DNA from: Anas platyrhynchos | Taxonomy: Eukaryota > Chordata > Aves > Anseriformes > Anatidae | NCBI RefSeq assembly: GCF_047663525.1 | Contig: NC_092590.1 | Span: forward strand, 51,428,501-51,492,500 | Length of the DNA stretch: 64,000 bases | Direction of reading: 5' to 3' | In this document: in pieces, positions 1-13,600 of the stretch | Layout: the number at the start of each line of letters is the position of its first letter | How positions within the stretch are numbered: the stretch's first letter is position 1 | Position numbers and translations under genes: made by a program | Notes under the pieces: generated by a model | The model's database searches: none | Told to the model about the DNA's origin: nothing | Seen by the model: the letters and a program-made list of their open reading frames with translations, nothing else

Positions 1-2299
1 GTTCATTTTGTTGTGCTGTCTAGCGTGGCATGAGAGTTAGCCACAACCCCTTCCATCCCTTTTTAATATGTGCGTAACTGAGAAGTAGTGAGATATTTCT
101 GGATGTGGTAGATCACGGAATCTTTGAGGATTAAGTTGTTGGGTTGATACAAAAGAGCTGGTTGTCCCTTAAAAAGGTAAGGTGAGTTGTAAATCAAGAA
201 AAACTGACATGAGATTCACAGTTATATCTTTAAAATTTCTTCTAAATAGACTGTAAAGGCATTGGGTGCAGAAATAACTTGCATAATTTAAATTCTTACT
301 GACTGTCTTGGCCATCTGTTGACTTCTTTGATCTCTAAAGATTTTAGAGTGCAGTAGTGATAACAGCAAGAAACATTTATTTTTCTTCAGATTAGTCAGT
401 CTGATTCTTCATGTAAAATTATGCGTGTTCATTTGGGTTATAAAGAAGTATTAAATCTTCCTTGGGTTGATTTTTCTTGGCCTAGGGTAGAATTTTGGAA
501 AGGTTCATTTGTGTGCATTTCAGCAACTGCTTTAAACTGCCCTGCCCTGCACACCCTGCACACCTTGCAGCAGAGACATGTGCTTTTAATAAAAGTCTGG
601 CACTTAAGCTGCTCACCAAACCTGTAGGTTTGTGGGTTTTCAGCAAGATTAATTATAGTGGGCAGGTAAATGCATTGGTTTTGTTGCAGTAATAATAATT
701 GTAAGGTCTCATTTTCTACCTTTTAAACACGGATTTCTATCAAAACAGCAGAAATGTTTTATGGAATTGAAGAATTTAATTTAAAGTTTCTTTGAATGTG
801 TAATAATTACAGCTGTTGAATTTGATAAAGATTTTTGCTAGGACAGTTCACAAAAAGTAGTTTATTTTCTATATCTACACATTTTTTCCTGTTATTGGGG
901 TAGAGGAAAAGTTTAACATTTGATCTGTCCCATTTCTTAGCGTAGTAATAAAACATTTTTTTTCTCTTTGGTTAGATTTCATAGTATTCTTATTATTATT
1001 TCTTCTCTGTGAGAAATGTGACGAACCATTTTAGACAAATTGTTGTTTAAACTAGCACCTGAATGTGTTTGATACAAAACACTTAAAATTGCTAATGTGT
1101 CATAATTACGTACACTTGTAATAGGGTGAAACATCTCAAAGTGGTGACTTGGGGATAGACGACTTGGTACTGTATTTTAAACTTTTTTTTCTTTAAATTT
1201 CTGCTAATTTTGAGAAACCAGCAAGTGAAAATAATTGTCAGGTAATTTTATTCTGTATAAAATATTTTGTACTTAGCACAAAGTTTTACGGGGTAATTAA
1301 CAGTATTCAGTAGGGATTTCAGCTTTTGAGCATATGGGAGGTATTTTTACCCCTTTCAACTTATGGGAAGAAAAAATAAAAGAAAGAAACCTGTCAATTG
1401 CATACATCCTCTCTTTTATTTAAGAGGATGGAGGAAGAACGTGGGATTGTTTGTTCATTGTGAAATATACCAAGTTTAGTTCCCTCATGTGAGCATGAAT
1501 AACAGAATGTCAAGATTTTTGTACAATCTAGAGCACTTTCTCCTCTGCACAGCGAACACAAATTTGGAATCTGTTCTTGAGCTGACTGCCGGCTGTTCCT
1601 GCCCAGAATCCCGTTAAAGTAAACAGCTTTTCAGGGGCATGACAATTTTCAGTTTTGAATCGTCTCATTAACAGGTTAGCTTCTCTTGGTTAAAACTTGT
1701 GCTGAGAAGTACTGTTTTTTGTTAAGTACTGTTGAAGGAGGCATTAGTTATATTTTTTCAGACAGTCCTGATTATGAGCTAGGTTGTATTTTCAATATGC
1801 AAACACGGTGTGTACTCTCAAGACTTCACCTGGTTCCCTGTTACAGACCCAGCAGTGGCAGTCTCGGTTAAGAGGTTCCTGCTGCCCTTTGTACTGTTGC
1901 ACAGCTGTGCCAATTTTCAAAGGTACAGGAAGCCACGGTTTTTAAACAGAACATAATAATAAAGGTATTTAAAACTGTGAGTGTGGTTATGTGTTTTTTT
2001 TAAAGCACATCATCTCACAAATCTGCTGCGCTGTGGCCAGAGCTGAAGTCCAGGAAGAGTGACAAGAAGCAGGGAGGAGCCTTATAAACAAAAACTGGTG
2101 CAAGTGGAATCGTAACATGTAGCTGCAGTCCTCCTCTTGTACAGACTAGTTGCACAGGATTTGCAAGCATTATTTCTGTCACGCTTGCATGGCTTTGTTA
2201 TTGAAGGAAAGGAATCTCCAGTAAGGATCTGTGAGTACAAAGCACTGAGAAAAATACCTTAAATGAGAGTATGGAAGAGTATTGACCCGATAGCCAGGT

Positions 2300-2345
2300 G
2301 CTTAAGGACGGGACAAGAGGCAATGGGCACACAGTGAATCTCCAG
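2300..2345 (+). mobile_element. possible short CR1 remnant
   Basis: GGACGGGACAAGAGGCAATG followed by GGCACACAGTGAA resembles an internal CR1 segment. The flanks are too diverged to follow, so this is tentative. Confidence 0.3.
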
Positions 2346-3867
2346 TTGTAGTTAATTTGGTTAATTCAGATCCTAGAGGGCAAAGATAATACAGGCAACC
2401 TGGAAAGAGATGGAAAAAGACTGAGAAGTGCTTGAGTGCCAGAAGAGGCCTTCGTTACCCCCTGTCAATGAGCAGTTTTGTCTGAAGCCTGGCAACTTGC
2501 TGAGCTCTTCCCCAGCTGCTGCAGGGAGCTGAAAGGGCAGGCTGCTCGCTGGGGCGGGTAACCAGGTTCAGGCAAGAGCCCAGATTGTCAGGCAAGTTCG
2601 TGACAAGGAGTCAGGTCTAAGGACAGGCTGGGAAGTCAAATTGATGCGTCAGAGTCTAAACCAAGATTAGAGAGCCGCACTGTGTCGAAGAGCTGGCCTG
2701 GAGCACAAAACTCCTGACAGGGCATGGAGCTGCGTGCCAATCTCCGTGCTGAGGACGGGGAAGGAGAGGCAGACTCCAGAGGAGAGAGGTGGAAGGGTGG
2801 CTCCAGAACAGCTGGTCAAGGGGAGATCTGCCCAAAGGGTCTGAACAGAGAAATGGGAGATGGGTATTTCCTCTAAGCATGAGTTGGAGGGATGGGAGTT
2901 GCAAACTGTATTCAGGCCCAAGTTAGAGAGCAAAGAGTTCTCCCAGTAGCAGGACAGGCTAACGTGGGAAGAACGCAGAAGAGAATTGCTTTTTCCTCTG
3001 ACCCTTATCATCCGTGTTTCTGTGAGGATGGTACTTAGGATGTCTTTTAAACAGACTTCTTAATCTGACGTGACAAACTTTATCTGAGAACCTCATTTTA
3101 CCTCCCTGTTTGCTATGTTGCCTCCCAGTGATGGTGATCTGCAGGCTCTTCCAGCTGTTGCTTTCTGCGGGGGCTATGCACAAACGGGTCGATGGGCAAA
3201 CAGTATGCAGCCATCCAAGTGCCATCGTAACTGGGCTAACTGTGATACCTCTAACCACTGCCACAGTGGACCTGCCAGGCAGTTCATGTCTGCTTGGAGC
3301 TGTTCTTCCTCCTGAAAATCTCACAGGAACAGACTTGAAATAGGAGGAATTACTCTAATAGTGGCACCCCACACCACCAGGCAGCCATCCTACTGCTCTT
3401 TCTTCATTGTATCACACACGGATGTGTATTTATCTTCTGCAAAATAGACCTAAGCAAGCTTGCACTATTGAAAGGCCAGCTGGAAGGAAATGATGTGGAT
3501 GTCTGTAGTAGATGCAGCGCTCTCCTGCTCTGGTTTCCTGTGGAGCAGGTAAAGATATATGTTTGCTGGTAAAGCATGTTTATCTACAAGAAATGACATT
3601 TGATATGCCTCAGCTCTTCTGCACAAGTACAGACCAACACTGCAGTTGGATTGTTTAACATGATAGATGAATATATCACTGTTCCCAGCTGTTGGAATAA
3701 TGTTTTCAGCTGCAAAGTTTGGACAGCATTTCTTGGAATTCCTTTCAGCCCCATCATCTCACTTTGCTTTACTTTTGTTATTTTGAGGTAGAAAATGAGA
3801 GATACACATTAGTTTTAGACTGTAACATTTTAACATTTTGATTAATGAGAAGAGGGGAGGGATCAAT

Positions 3868-4830
3868 CACTCAGAATCATGTAAGGACAGAATGGTTCCG
3901 GTTGGAAGGGGCCTTAGAGCCCACACAGTTCCACCTCCCCTGCCGTGGGCAGGGACACCTCCCACCAGACCAGGCTGCCCCAAGCCCCATCCAACCTGTT
4001 CAGTTTAAAACCATCCCTCCTTGTTGTATCACTACACCCCCTGACAAAGAGTCCCTCCCTAACTGTCCTGTAGGCTCCCTTTAGGTACTGGAAGGCTGTT
4101 GTAAGGTCTCCCCAGAGCTGTCTTTACTCCAGGCTGAACAACTCCAGCGCCCTCAGCCTGTCTGAGTGTAGGAGTGATGCTCCATCCCTCTGATCATCCT
4201 AGTGGCCCTCCTCTGGACTCATTCTAACGTTTCCATGTCCTTCTTGTGCTGAGGGCCCCAGATCTGAACACAGTGCTGCAGGTGAGGTCTCACAAGAGTG
4301 GAACAGAGGGACCTTGCCCTGCTGGCCATGCTCCTTCTGATGCAGTCCAGGGTACGGCTGGCTTCCTAGGCTGCAAGCACACATTGTCAGCTCACGTTGA
4401 GCTTCTCATCAATGAACACCCCCAAGTCTTTCTCCTCAGGGCTGCTCTCAATTCATTCTCTTCCCAGCCTGCATTTGTGCTTGGGATTGCCCTGGTCCAG
4501 ACACAGGACCTCGCACTTGGCCTTTCTCCAGCCTGTCCAGGTCCCTCTGGATGCCATCCCTTTCCTCCTGAGTGTCAACTGCACCACACAGCTTGGTGTC
4601 ATCGACGAACTTGCTGAGGGTGCACTCAATTCCACTGTCCATGTCACTGACAAAGATATTAAATAGTGCTGTTTGCATTCCCCTGATGTGCTTTCTGGTG
4701 GTGTTTTCTACCATTGCAAGCAAAGAAGACCTATCTCGAAACGTGCCAACTGGTTCAGTTAGGCCAAACATGATCAGGTTAGAGATCAGGTTGTGCTTCA
4801 GCTCTCCTGCTCTCTCCTGAAGTCCATGCG
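3868..4830 (-). mobile_element. CR1 LINE, 5'-truncated, with remnant of reverse transcriptase C terminus
   Basis: The plus strand starts with the reverse complement of a CR1 3' end (ACAGAATGGTTCCGGTTGGA, then GGCCTTAGAGCCCACACAG) and continues for about 1 kb. The minus-strand frame at 4448-4888 includes [20 protein letters not shown] and [14 protein letters not shown]. These match the end of a CR1 polymerase with its F-x-DD motif. The copy lacks the rest of the polymerase and is presumably inactive. Confidence 0.88.
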
Positions 4831-7800
4831 TACAACAGAGGAATACAAAGCAAATACTTCCCCTTTTCCTCTCTGCCTCTTTATCCAAAAAAAAGAAAAG
4901 GCTAAAGAGAAAACTGGTTGGGCTGGAGGGAAAAACAGGAAGAAAAGAACAAAGTGCAAAGCATGAGTGATAGCAATGCGTTATTCTGGGCGTGAGGTAT
5001 GGTTCTCTGCTTGTCCACTGTGATAGGATGTCCCACTAGAGTAAAACCCAGGAAGTCTGTAGTCCAAATGAACAGAACTAAATATTCCTTTGCTCCTGAA
5101 AAGGAGCATCAAGAAGGTTTATAATTATCTTCAGAATCAGTTTAATGACTAGGTTCTTGGTGATATGCTGGTGTTGGGAGGAAGGTACTGACTCACTGTG
5201 GTCTTGCTGCTCCTTGGCTTGCTTCCTGCGCTCTGTTACTGGGGAGTTCTGGGGCATCGGGTGCTGTGGAGGTGCTGACCGCTGTCCTGTGATTTTGATT
5301 CTTTAAACAAGATCTCTAAAGTTAATCCTCGGTGATTATAATCACTAGTTTGTTCCCCTGGCAAAATAGGATTATGGCACAGAGATCAGGTTGTATTAAG
5401 GATGTTAATCTGCTTCAGCTTGCAGGCAGTGCGTTGTTGGAAAACTGAATTGTTTCCTATATTTTCCTATATAATTCCTAATTAATTTGCATTAATTCTG
5501 GCTGAGGGCTGCAATCTGTGAAGTCATGAAAACATTACTTATAAAAAAAATCAAGACAGTTATATAAAAACTTGTTTGCAATATAAGGACAATATTGATA
5601 CTTTCTCAAAATATTTAGCTAAGTTACTGTTAAAATGAAGTCCTGGAGACATCAAGGCTTCAGTCACTGACTGTACAGAAAATGAAGTAGAGACACTGGC
5701 TGTTGTCTCACCTATTTTCCAGTCTAGTCCTGACAAAATATGTCATGAGCAAGACTGTAGTGTAATTTCGCATTTTATTCAATCTTTGAACTTGTTTCTA
5801 AGATTTAGTATTGTCAGTGTGCAAAGCAGCCTTGATGACAAAATTGGACTGCAGTTACTGAAATTCCTTCAGTCTATAATACAGAACGTTTTATCAGGTG
5901 ATGCAAACTTTTCACCGTTACCTGTGTTTGGATTGTGGCTTTTTATCCCAGGACTTACTCAGAACCACGTTTCTTTGGCCACCCAATAACTCCGTGCTTC
6001 TCTGTGACTGATAAGTCAGCATAGCCTAGAGGTTGCAGCATTGCTAGCTTTTGTGATTTTGCTGCAGATTGAGCAATGTTGTGTATTAATAATTTGTATA
6101 TCCATGGCAGCAGCTGAAGCTTTTGATTGAGGAACTTAGCTTTCTTAAAAATAGTAAGTTTCTAGCCTTTGTCATTGCAGAAAAGTTTGAAAACTTGTGC
6201 CAAATGTGTACGAGAGATAGAAACAAATGCAAATAATTCATGATATTAAAAAAAACCCTCATGATTTGTGGAGACAGACTTGTGACCTTTGAACACTTGT
6301 GGCTCCCAGTGCTGTTGTGTAGGCGTCTAGACCTTTCTGCTAGCTCTCACATGCATGCCATTTCGACTGAGTTAGAGATCTGTGCGGTTTTGGTTACAAA
6401 ACCTTTTCCACTGTGATTAGCTTTCCTTTTGGTCTGGTTTAAGCTTGCCTATGTTCTTTTATAACATAAACATACTCATTTCCTCCTCATCTTGAAATCC
6501 CTTTTTGAAATATCCTTAAAAACTTCCTTTTTTTTTTTTTTTCATTTTGCTTTAGACATTAACAAATACGGTTCTGTGCTTAAGGTCTGTGGTGTTTATC
6601 CTAAGTGTTTAATTGAGATTTTAAAAAAAAAGAAATACACCTCTACATACTGCGGAGATGAGATTTAAAATTTTCCTCATTAGAGCTCTGTTAGGAGCTG
6701 GGCGAGAGTTGGCAGAGTTCTTCAACTCAAAGCAGTTTAAAAACACAGGTTTCATGTTGCAGTCCCTGTAACCTAGCCTTCCTGGGACTCTTTGTCACCG
6801 TTAATGTTTGCACTTGTCAAATGGAACAAAACAGAAGAGGAGAGGAGCCTGCAAGCACCTAAAAAAGTAGGTCAATGGGCCAGCAGGTTATTTGGCCAGA
6901 AAAGAGCAAGTGGCTTCATTGAATCATGCTGTAATTGTTTTTCTCTTTTTGGCAGATTGGTCTGCTGTGCTTTAACTTCCTATGTTAATGTTTACATCTC
7001 TGTTTTAACCACTTAAGTGCCTCTGTTACCTGCAGGGGAAGGAGAAATTAAATTTTTCTAATCAAATACTTTTTTAAAAAAGAGAGAGGAAAAAAGTAGA
7101 GATAATTCTGATGTTTTCAGTAACATTAATGAATTTAAGAGTAGCATAAGCTTAGTTTTAGAAGCCACCTTCTTTTTTAAAAATTTAATTTATTTTATAA
7201 TCACATTTGTAGAAAATGGTACAGATATATTGTATAGTGAATATATGGGCACAGAGAAATGAGATAATGATGGGAGAAAAAGCTGATTTCAGGTGACTTA
7301 GACATGTAGAAAGTAGCATGGTTCAAGGGAAGAAGTGTATAAAAATACATTTAATTGAAAAGTAATCATATAAAGAAGTCAGGAGTGACAGATTATTTAA
7401 ACTGGAGGTGAGTTTTTTATGGAAATACTCCATTTGTGAGGTAAGTTGGGAATAAATTTTTGAAAGGATTTTTGAACTGGGTTTTCAAAGAAGGGGTTAA
7501 TGGCTGTGTCTGAGGCAGTAGCAATAATGCAGCTGGGCAACTTTGCTAGTCATCAGCAGCATTCTGCACATTCTGGAGTCCTGAGAGTCACAGTTTTGGA
7601 GACGAGAAGACATCACTGAGAAAGCCAGTGGAAACCCAAGTAAGAGTTTCAGCAAATAGGATGTTTAAATAATGTTATATAGAAATTATTTGAGGGTGGC
7701 CTATGGAAGCAAAGATGTAGATGGTGTTGTTGATACCACATTTAAAAGTAAAAATGAAATCAAGATTAAAGATTGGCATAAAATGACAGCTTGAAGCAGA

Positions 7801-8027
7801 GATTAAATTATTTAAGGATATAGTGCTTAACAAAGAAAGAGCTTTAAGGCAAGGTGAATTCTGATAGTGAAATATTTGGCATGTTTTTAATAGGATATTG
7901 CATTTATAAATTACTCATGTTGGAATTATTATTTCTCTTTTATTTAAAACATATTTATAAAATTTACTAATTTTAAACCCTCCTTTTTGATTTTTTTTAC
8001 AGTTCATAATTTAATGCTTTTCTGCAG

Positions 8028-8116
8028 AAGAGGATACATTTAACTCCACATAATTCTTCAGAAGAAACAGCATTTCACCCCTGAAACTTCTACTTACAAG
8101 TCCCAGAGTGTAAAAG
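8028..8116 (+). other. CLOCK: candidate noncoding 5' UTR exon of CLOCK
   Basis: An 89-nt block is bounded by TTTTCTGCAG (ends 8027) and a donor AAAAG|GTAAAA at 8117. It contains no ATG in any frame, as expected of a leader exon. A second possible acceptor (TTTTTTTTACAG, ending 8002) would lengthen it and add one ATG. The assignment rests on splice-site quality and position only. Confidence 0.4.
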
Positions 8117-10579
8117 GTAAAATTGTATTCTTGTAATTAATAAAGTTCCTATGGCTTTCTGTCATCAACACTAAAGGACTGAATAGCAATGGTAAAGAAG
8201 TGTTTTATATTCTGCAGAAAATGACTGAATTTGATTCTTATACATAGTCCTTGATTTCCGTACTGTTTGCATTAAAGTTGCCTGATTTCATTGGATTTAT
8301 TTCTGCAGTCTTACCCACTGACATGCATAACCACTGAGGATATGTAGCCTTTTGCAACTTTGGATGCAAAGAGAAAATGATTAGACCTTAAAAAGAGAGA
8401 AAAAATGCACTACAGGTGCATTTCATGTAGTCTATCAGTTCCTTCAACTGTCTTGGGTACCAAATCTATCTGGGTCACCAATTCTGACATAGGATCTGTA
8501 TACAGTAACAAGCGAATGATAGTGTTGAATTCTAGAAATTGAGTGCTATGTTAAAGTGGAGAATATTGATTCTTAAATTCTGATTCTGCATAATGAATAC
8601 ATCAGTTATGTCAAAGATTAAAGTTTTTTTTGTGTGTGTGTTTAGTTACACACAGATTTTTCTTTTGCATATTAGTGGAACTGTATATCATTTAGCATAA
8701 GGAATTTCATATTATTCCTGATCCCTGTAATGTTAGTTCCCAAATTGGTTGAAAAATTAACACAGAGCTGAAAATGTAGTTAGTGCCTATCTGTATTAGT
8801 GTACATTGTACAAGCTTTATAAAAACAAGGTTCTAATTGGCTTTTTGATTCAAAACTTAATTCTCTGCCACTAATGATAGTTTCCTCGTACTGCTGAGCA
8901 ACCTAACCTCTCTGTTGATTGCTTTTGACAAGAATTTGAACAAACAATTCTCCGTAATTTATTTTTATCCTGCTATTTCTGGCTGTTTTTCAAATGGTAC
9001 AGCTTAGTGACTTTATAAACCACGGCCAACTAATCTGAGGAATTTAACTTGTGGGAATGGCCAGTGCAATTGCAGTGTTGAAGTATTGAAGTGAAGGTAT
9101 GGTTTACTTCCAGTGTCTCTGGAGAATAAAGGCAAGACAAAGCTGGGCCTTATTAGTTGAAGAAGTGGGTAAGGGGGCTCAAGGGGGCTTGTGGGGATCT
9201 TGGGCAAAATAGCACGCACACCCTGTGATGCACCTTGGGATTGTGCTACAGCCCAGCTTTCCCATTTACTTCCCTATGTCACTCACTTCTGAAGCTTTGT
9301 GGAGAAAAAAAAAAAAAAGCTCATCTTGTGAATCAAACATTCTTAGTATGTGGCTGTTGTAGAACATGAGACAGTTTGGTTGGAACATAAGCTTTCTTCC
9401 TCAGTTTCCCTATCTATTAAAAAATTGGGATAAGATTTTCCTGGAACATTTTGCAGGCTGTCTGGACCTTGGAGTAGCAGCTGCCATATTTCTTGTGGTA
9501 TTAACACTGCAAGTTCCGCTGGATTTGGCACTTCCAGAAACAAACAAATCTTTCCTTCCCAGAAACTATGAGTCATTGAAGTAGCTAAAACCAGCTCCTT
9601 TGAAATAAATGTAATGCCTTTATAATATTAGGTTTATAACATATTAAAAACTCCTGAAGATCTGCAAATTTAGCTCTTATATAAAACTTTTTGCTGCACA
9701 CAGTTGTTCCTTAATGGCTGACAATGTTCCAGTCCTGCTGTTCCCCGAGCAGCCTCTGACAGCTGACTTTTTATTATCAGAGGGAGAGGTTTAATTGTAT
9801 TACCTTTGGCTTTTGGCCTTTCCATATATCTGTGCAATTTTATAATTTTTGGGTATCTCGGAATAGGTACTAGTTGAATTAAATACTTATTTTAATTTTA
9901 AATCCCTTCTCTCACTGTTAATGTTTAATTCACATTCTTTATTCAAAACAACATACACACTTTGAAAAAAAAAAAGGCAAGCAAAAACCTCCTACTGAAG
10001 CTTTGCAATGAATAAAAGACTGCTTTAAGGAATGGCCAGGTTAGCTATGAATTTAGCTCGGTATAAGGATCACTTTCTAATAGGTATCATCTTGTAATTT
10101 CACGTCTAATATAAAAATGTGCTCAAAAAGAAATTATAGTAAGAAATAAATAACAGCTGTAAAATACTATTTCCCAAATGCTTTCTGTTTGCACAATTTC
10201 CAGATGGAATGTATTACTAACTAGGAGGTTATTTTACATCTGTTCAACCTTCAAAATCATGTAAGTCTTCTAGATAAAATCATTGAAATAACAATAAAAA
10301 GCTGTATCTGAATTTATAGTCAGAAAAAGGGTTCTATTGGCTTAGTTCAAATTTGTTCATTGTGGCACTTAAGCTCTGTCATGTAAAATAAAATATTAAA
10401 GTCCAGGTTATAAAGGTAATGTAGGCTATATTAAAGAAGGTGGGGGTGCAGAGCAGATGGTTGGAATAGAGGGGAAGATTAAAAGCAGTTTATAGAGCAA
10501 ATAAAAACTTTGGTATGCTCTACTGAAATACACGTTTGTTCCTCCAGGGTCACATTTTGATTTTTTTCCTCTCTTACAG
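8117..10579 (+). other. intron before the CLOCK start-codon exon
   Basis: AT-rich with homopolymer A and T runs. The short frames at 9.0-9.6 kb look like chance. No repeats or RNA genes recognised. Confidence 0.6.
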
Positions 10580-10670
10580 GCAAACGTACAAATGTCTACC
10601 ACAAGACTAAAGTGTGATATGTTATGTTTTTTACCATAAGCACCCATAAAATGAGCTCCATTGCAGACAG
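10580..10670 (+). CDS. CLOCK: CLOCK coding exon 1 (5' UTR 10580-10623, CDS from 10624)
   Basis: The acceptor TTACAG ends at 10579 and the donor GTATGT starts at 10671. The 47 coding nt encode the N terminus [15 protein letters not shown] plus two bases of Arg16. The ATG at 10624 has G at -3 and T at +4, a moderate context. A second in-frame ATG (Met10) lies at 10651 with A at -3. Two out-of-frame ATGs (10592 and 10619) precede the start in the same exon. Confidence 0.93.
10592..10639 (+). promoter_or_regulatory. uORF overlapping the CLOCK start codon
   Basis: A 15-codon frame opens at ATG 10592 and has a second in-frame ATG at 10619. It stops at TAA 10637-10639, after the main ATG (10624) and before Met10 (10651). 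It is in another frame from CLOCK. Both ATGs have modest context (C and G at -3). If translated, it would compete with Met1 and could shift initiation toward Met10. This is inference; only the reading frame is seen. Confidence 0.5.
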
Positions 10671-13600
10671 GTATGTTAAGAGACACTGAGCATTTGGGGG
10701 GAATTTCTGTTCAATGTTTTCTATAATAGTTGTATTATTAGAGTTAATATATAGAGAACAGTAATTAATTTAATGTTTTTATTGTTTGAGATGAATCTTA
10801 AAATGTATGACTTTTCAGACATGGAACAGCATCTGTGCAAGTTGAGTTGATTTTTTCTGTTTACTTGATTTTTATTTTTTTTAAAGTACTTCAATATTTG
10901 ATTAAGGAAAACAAATACACTTAAACGATTAGTGATGCTGCAGATGACAGTAAAGTGACCTGCTAACCTATTTCAAGGGAAAAGTAATAGCTGAGCCATG
11001 GTTTCTGCTTGATTCCTTACACTGGACTTTCTTAGCAGCTCAGGTGATACTAGGTCCTTAATATGCTGGTTTTGAGACTTCAGGAAATGGAACTTGAATA
11101 AAACTTACAGAAAGTCAACCCCATTCTGAATAAATAACATTAAAAATGTACAGTAAACCTTTTAAAATGTTTATCTGACTTTTCATTTTTTGGTGAAGTT
11201 TGTTGATTTTCACTGAAACCTCAGCCAATTGAATATAAGAATTCCTTCTGAAAGCTTACGTTTATGCAGTGATATGGAAAATAGTTACTTCCTAACATCA
11301 CCACTGACTGTACTGTATGATTGCTTGATGATTTATCAGTTACAAATCAGAGAGATGAAATAAGCTTGTTAGATGGACTTGCCTCAAGGGAAGGAAATAC
11401 TATATTGGAAAATTAGCCTGATGTTAATGGGTGGACACGCAGCAGTCAGTAAGAGGACAGAACTAAACAGGCTGAAAGCAGGCAGAAGAAATGGGACAAA
11501 TAAAATGTGAACAGTAGTTTTAGAAAACAGAATGGTTTTGCCTTGACTTTTAAAAGGAAATCAAACAAAGATATTGTATGAAGTATGTTAAGGCATCTTG
11601 AAAGGAAAAAGTGTTCTGATTTTGGTATTTTAGGACCTCTTTAGCAGTACAGTGGCAATTGTCAAGTTGAGTTAAAAATAAATGATACTTGGTTAGGAAC
11701 CAAATATAATGAATAATTACTGGTACTGTTTAGAGTCAATTGCATATTTCTAATATCACTTGCATGGATGAAGTATAGCATATTTCACAGCCCTCTTCCA
11801 TTATTGATACTTCATTACTTAAGAAAAATGTACTTTATTACTGTAAATTATTGTAATATTTGTAATAGGAGTTGTGAATAATTAGAGGTAACAAACTATT
11901 TTTGTTCTCTGATGTTTTCAAAAGGATAAGGTAATGCAAATAATCAAAAAGATGGAAAAATAGAATTAAATAGAATTAAATAGTGCTCAATTAAGGGTTT
12001 GCATAGGGTTGTGAGTTATCATGAGAAGCCTGAAAATAATTTGGGTCATGTCAGAAATGTACATCTTTTTTTCTTTAGTAAATGTCCTACAAGAAGAACT
12101 TGTAGGTGTCTTGGTTTCGGGTTATTGCTGATGGTCCTTGTGAGACATCACAGTAAAACAGTTCTTCAGTTTCTTGATGTAGATGAATGAGTGATGAATA
12201 TGGAAGTCTTTTTTTTTTTTTCTTCCTTGTTGTGTTTGCACTCCAGAAGAGAGAGATTTTACCCTCTCACATTTATTTCTTTCTTTATCTTTCAGAAATG
12301 ATGGAAGCATTTTTGATGGGCTGGTGGAAGAAGATGACAAAGATAAAGCAAAAAGGTAATTTTTTAGCTTACCTACGCTAAGAAATGTTGTATACTTGGA
12401 CCAACCAAGAAGATTTCTAAACAGAATAAAAATGTGATTATTGTGTAATCAACCATATTATTTAACAGCATTCTCTTACTGTTATTCTCTAGATATGTTG
12501 TGTATTTGTAATTGTGGTTCAGTTATTTGTATCTTTGTTTAAGGGAGCTTTATTCTGAAAGCTCAGGCGCACCCCTCCATGAATGAAGAAACCATTCTTC
12601 AAAAACTGGTGTCTGTGATTTCGAGTAGGTGTTCCTGTGTCAGTTCTCACGGCAGAGATTCTGAAGGGGTTGTTTCCATCAGGAACCTGGCAGGAGAATA
12701 TGTCTTATTTTAAGTACGTGTCATAGTTGCTGTAAAACGTTTTCTCTTTTGTTTTTCAGAGTGTCTAGAAACAAGTCTGAAAAGAAACGTCGAGATCAGT
12801 TTAATGTACTTATCAAAGAGCTGGGTTCCATGCTTCCAGGCAATGCTCGGAAGATGGATAAATCCACTGTACTGCAGAAGAGCATTGACTTTTTACGGAA
12901 GCACAAAGGTAATTGTAACAAGAAGAAAAGTATTTCCAAGTTGTTAAAAATGTTTATGATATTCACTTGGTACATAAAAACATTAACAATTCTGCAGTTC
13001 CTTTAAGGAAATTGTCAAAAAATGTAAAGGGTTCTTGAATAAAGATATTCTTAAGATTATAATTTAGGTAGCAGAGCTGTAACTGTTTTTGACGGTATTT
13101 TGCAGAATCAGTGTGTACTTGTTTGTTTGTTTTTATCCCATAGTTGTCAAACAAGTCTGTTTCATAAAGAGAAGCATGCATTTTTGAAGTAACCTTGAAG
13201 TTGTTATGTTCACATGGAGACCTTTAGAATACAGCTGCTTTACAAGGTGCAGGTTGTAAATGTTGTTGTCTCCAGCAAGCTTTATTGGGCTAGGTTGTTT
13301 CATGAGAGAGTGTGCCACACAATGGGAATACAGACCTGGAACATAGGCTTTTTCCTCTACCTAGAACATTGAGGGGGGAAAAAGGGGAAAAAAAGAACTA
13401 CACAGAAAATCTGTAAATGCTTTAAGCTGAACGTTCTGATTTTTAAGACATATCCATTGATACATAAGCCAACGAGTGTGTGTTTTGTAAACTTGAACAC
13501 TAAATGTCAAAACTAGGAATATCTTTGAACATCTTCACTATGTTTTTGTTGTGAACATCTTCTCTATGTTTTGGTTGTTTGCATCAGCTGATGGTTGGAT

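Larger units (their letters stand above)
1..8027. other. noncoding DNA upstream of or within the first intron of CLOCK
   Basis: AT-rich sequence with no spliced gene or CpG island, so the CLOCK promoter is probably before the window. It contains the CR1 copy at 3.87-4.83 kb and a patch of higher G+C at about 2.3-3.35 kb whose open frames (up to 121 codons) resemble nothing I know. Confidence 0.6.

Noticed and set aside
2959..3324. 121-codon minus-strand frame in the upstream G+C-rich patch
   Set aside because: Overlapping frames on both strands are open here, which points to composition rather than coding. No family resemblance.
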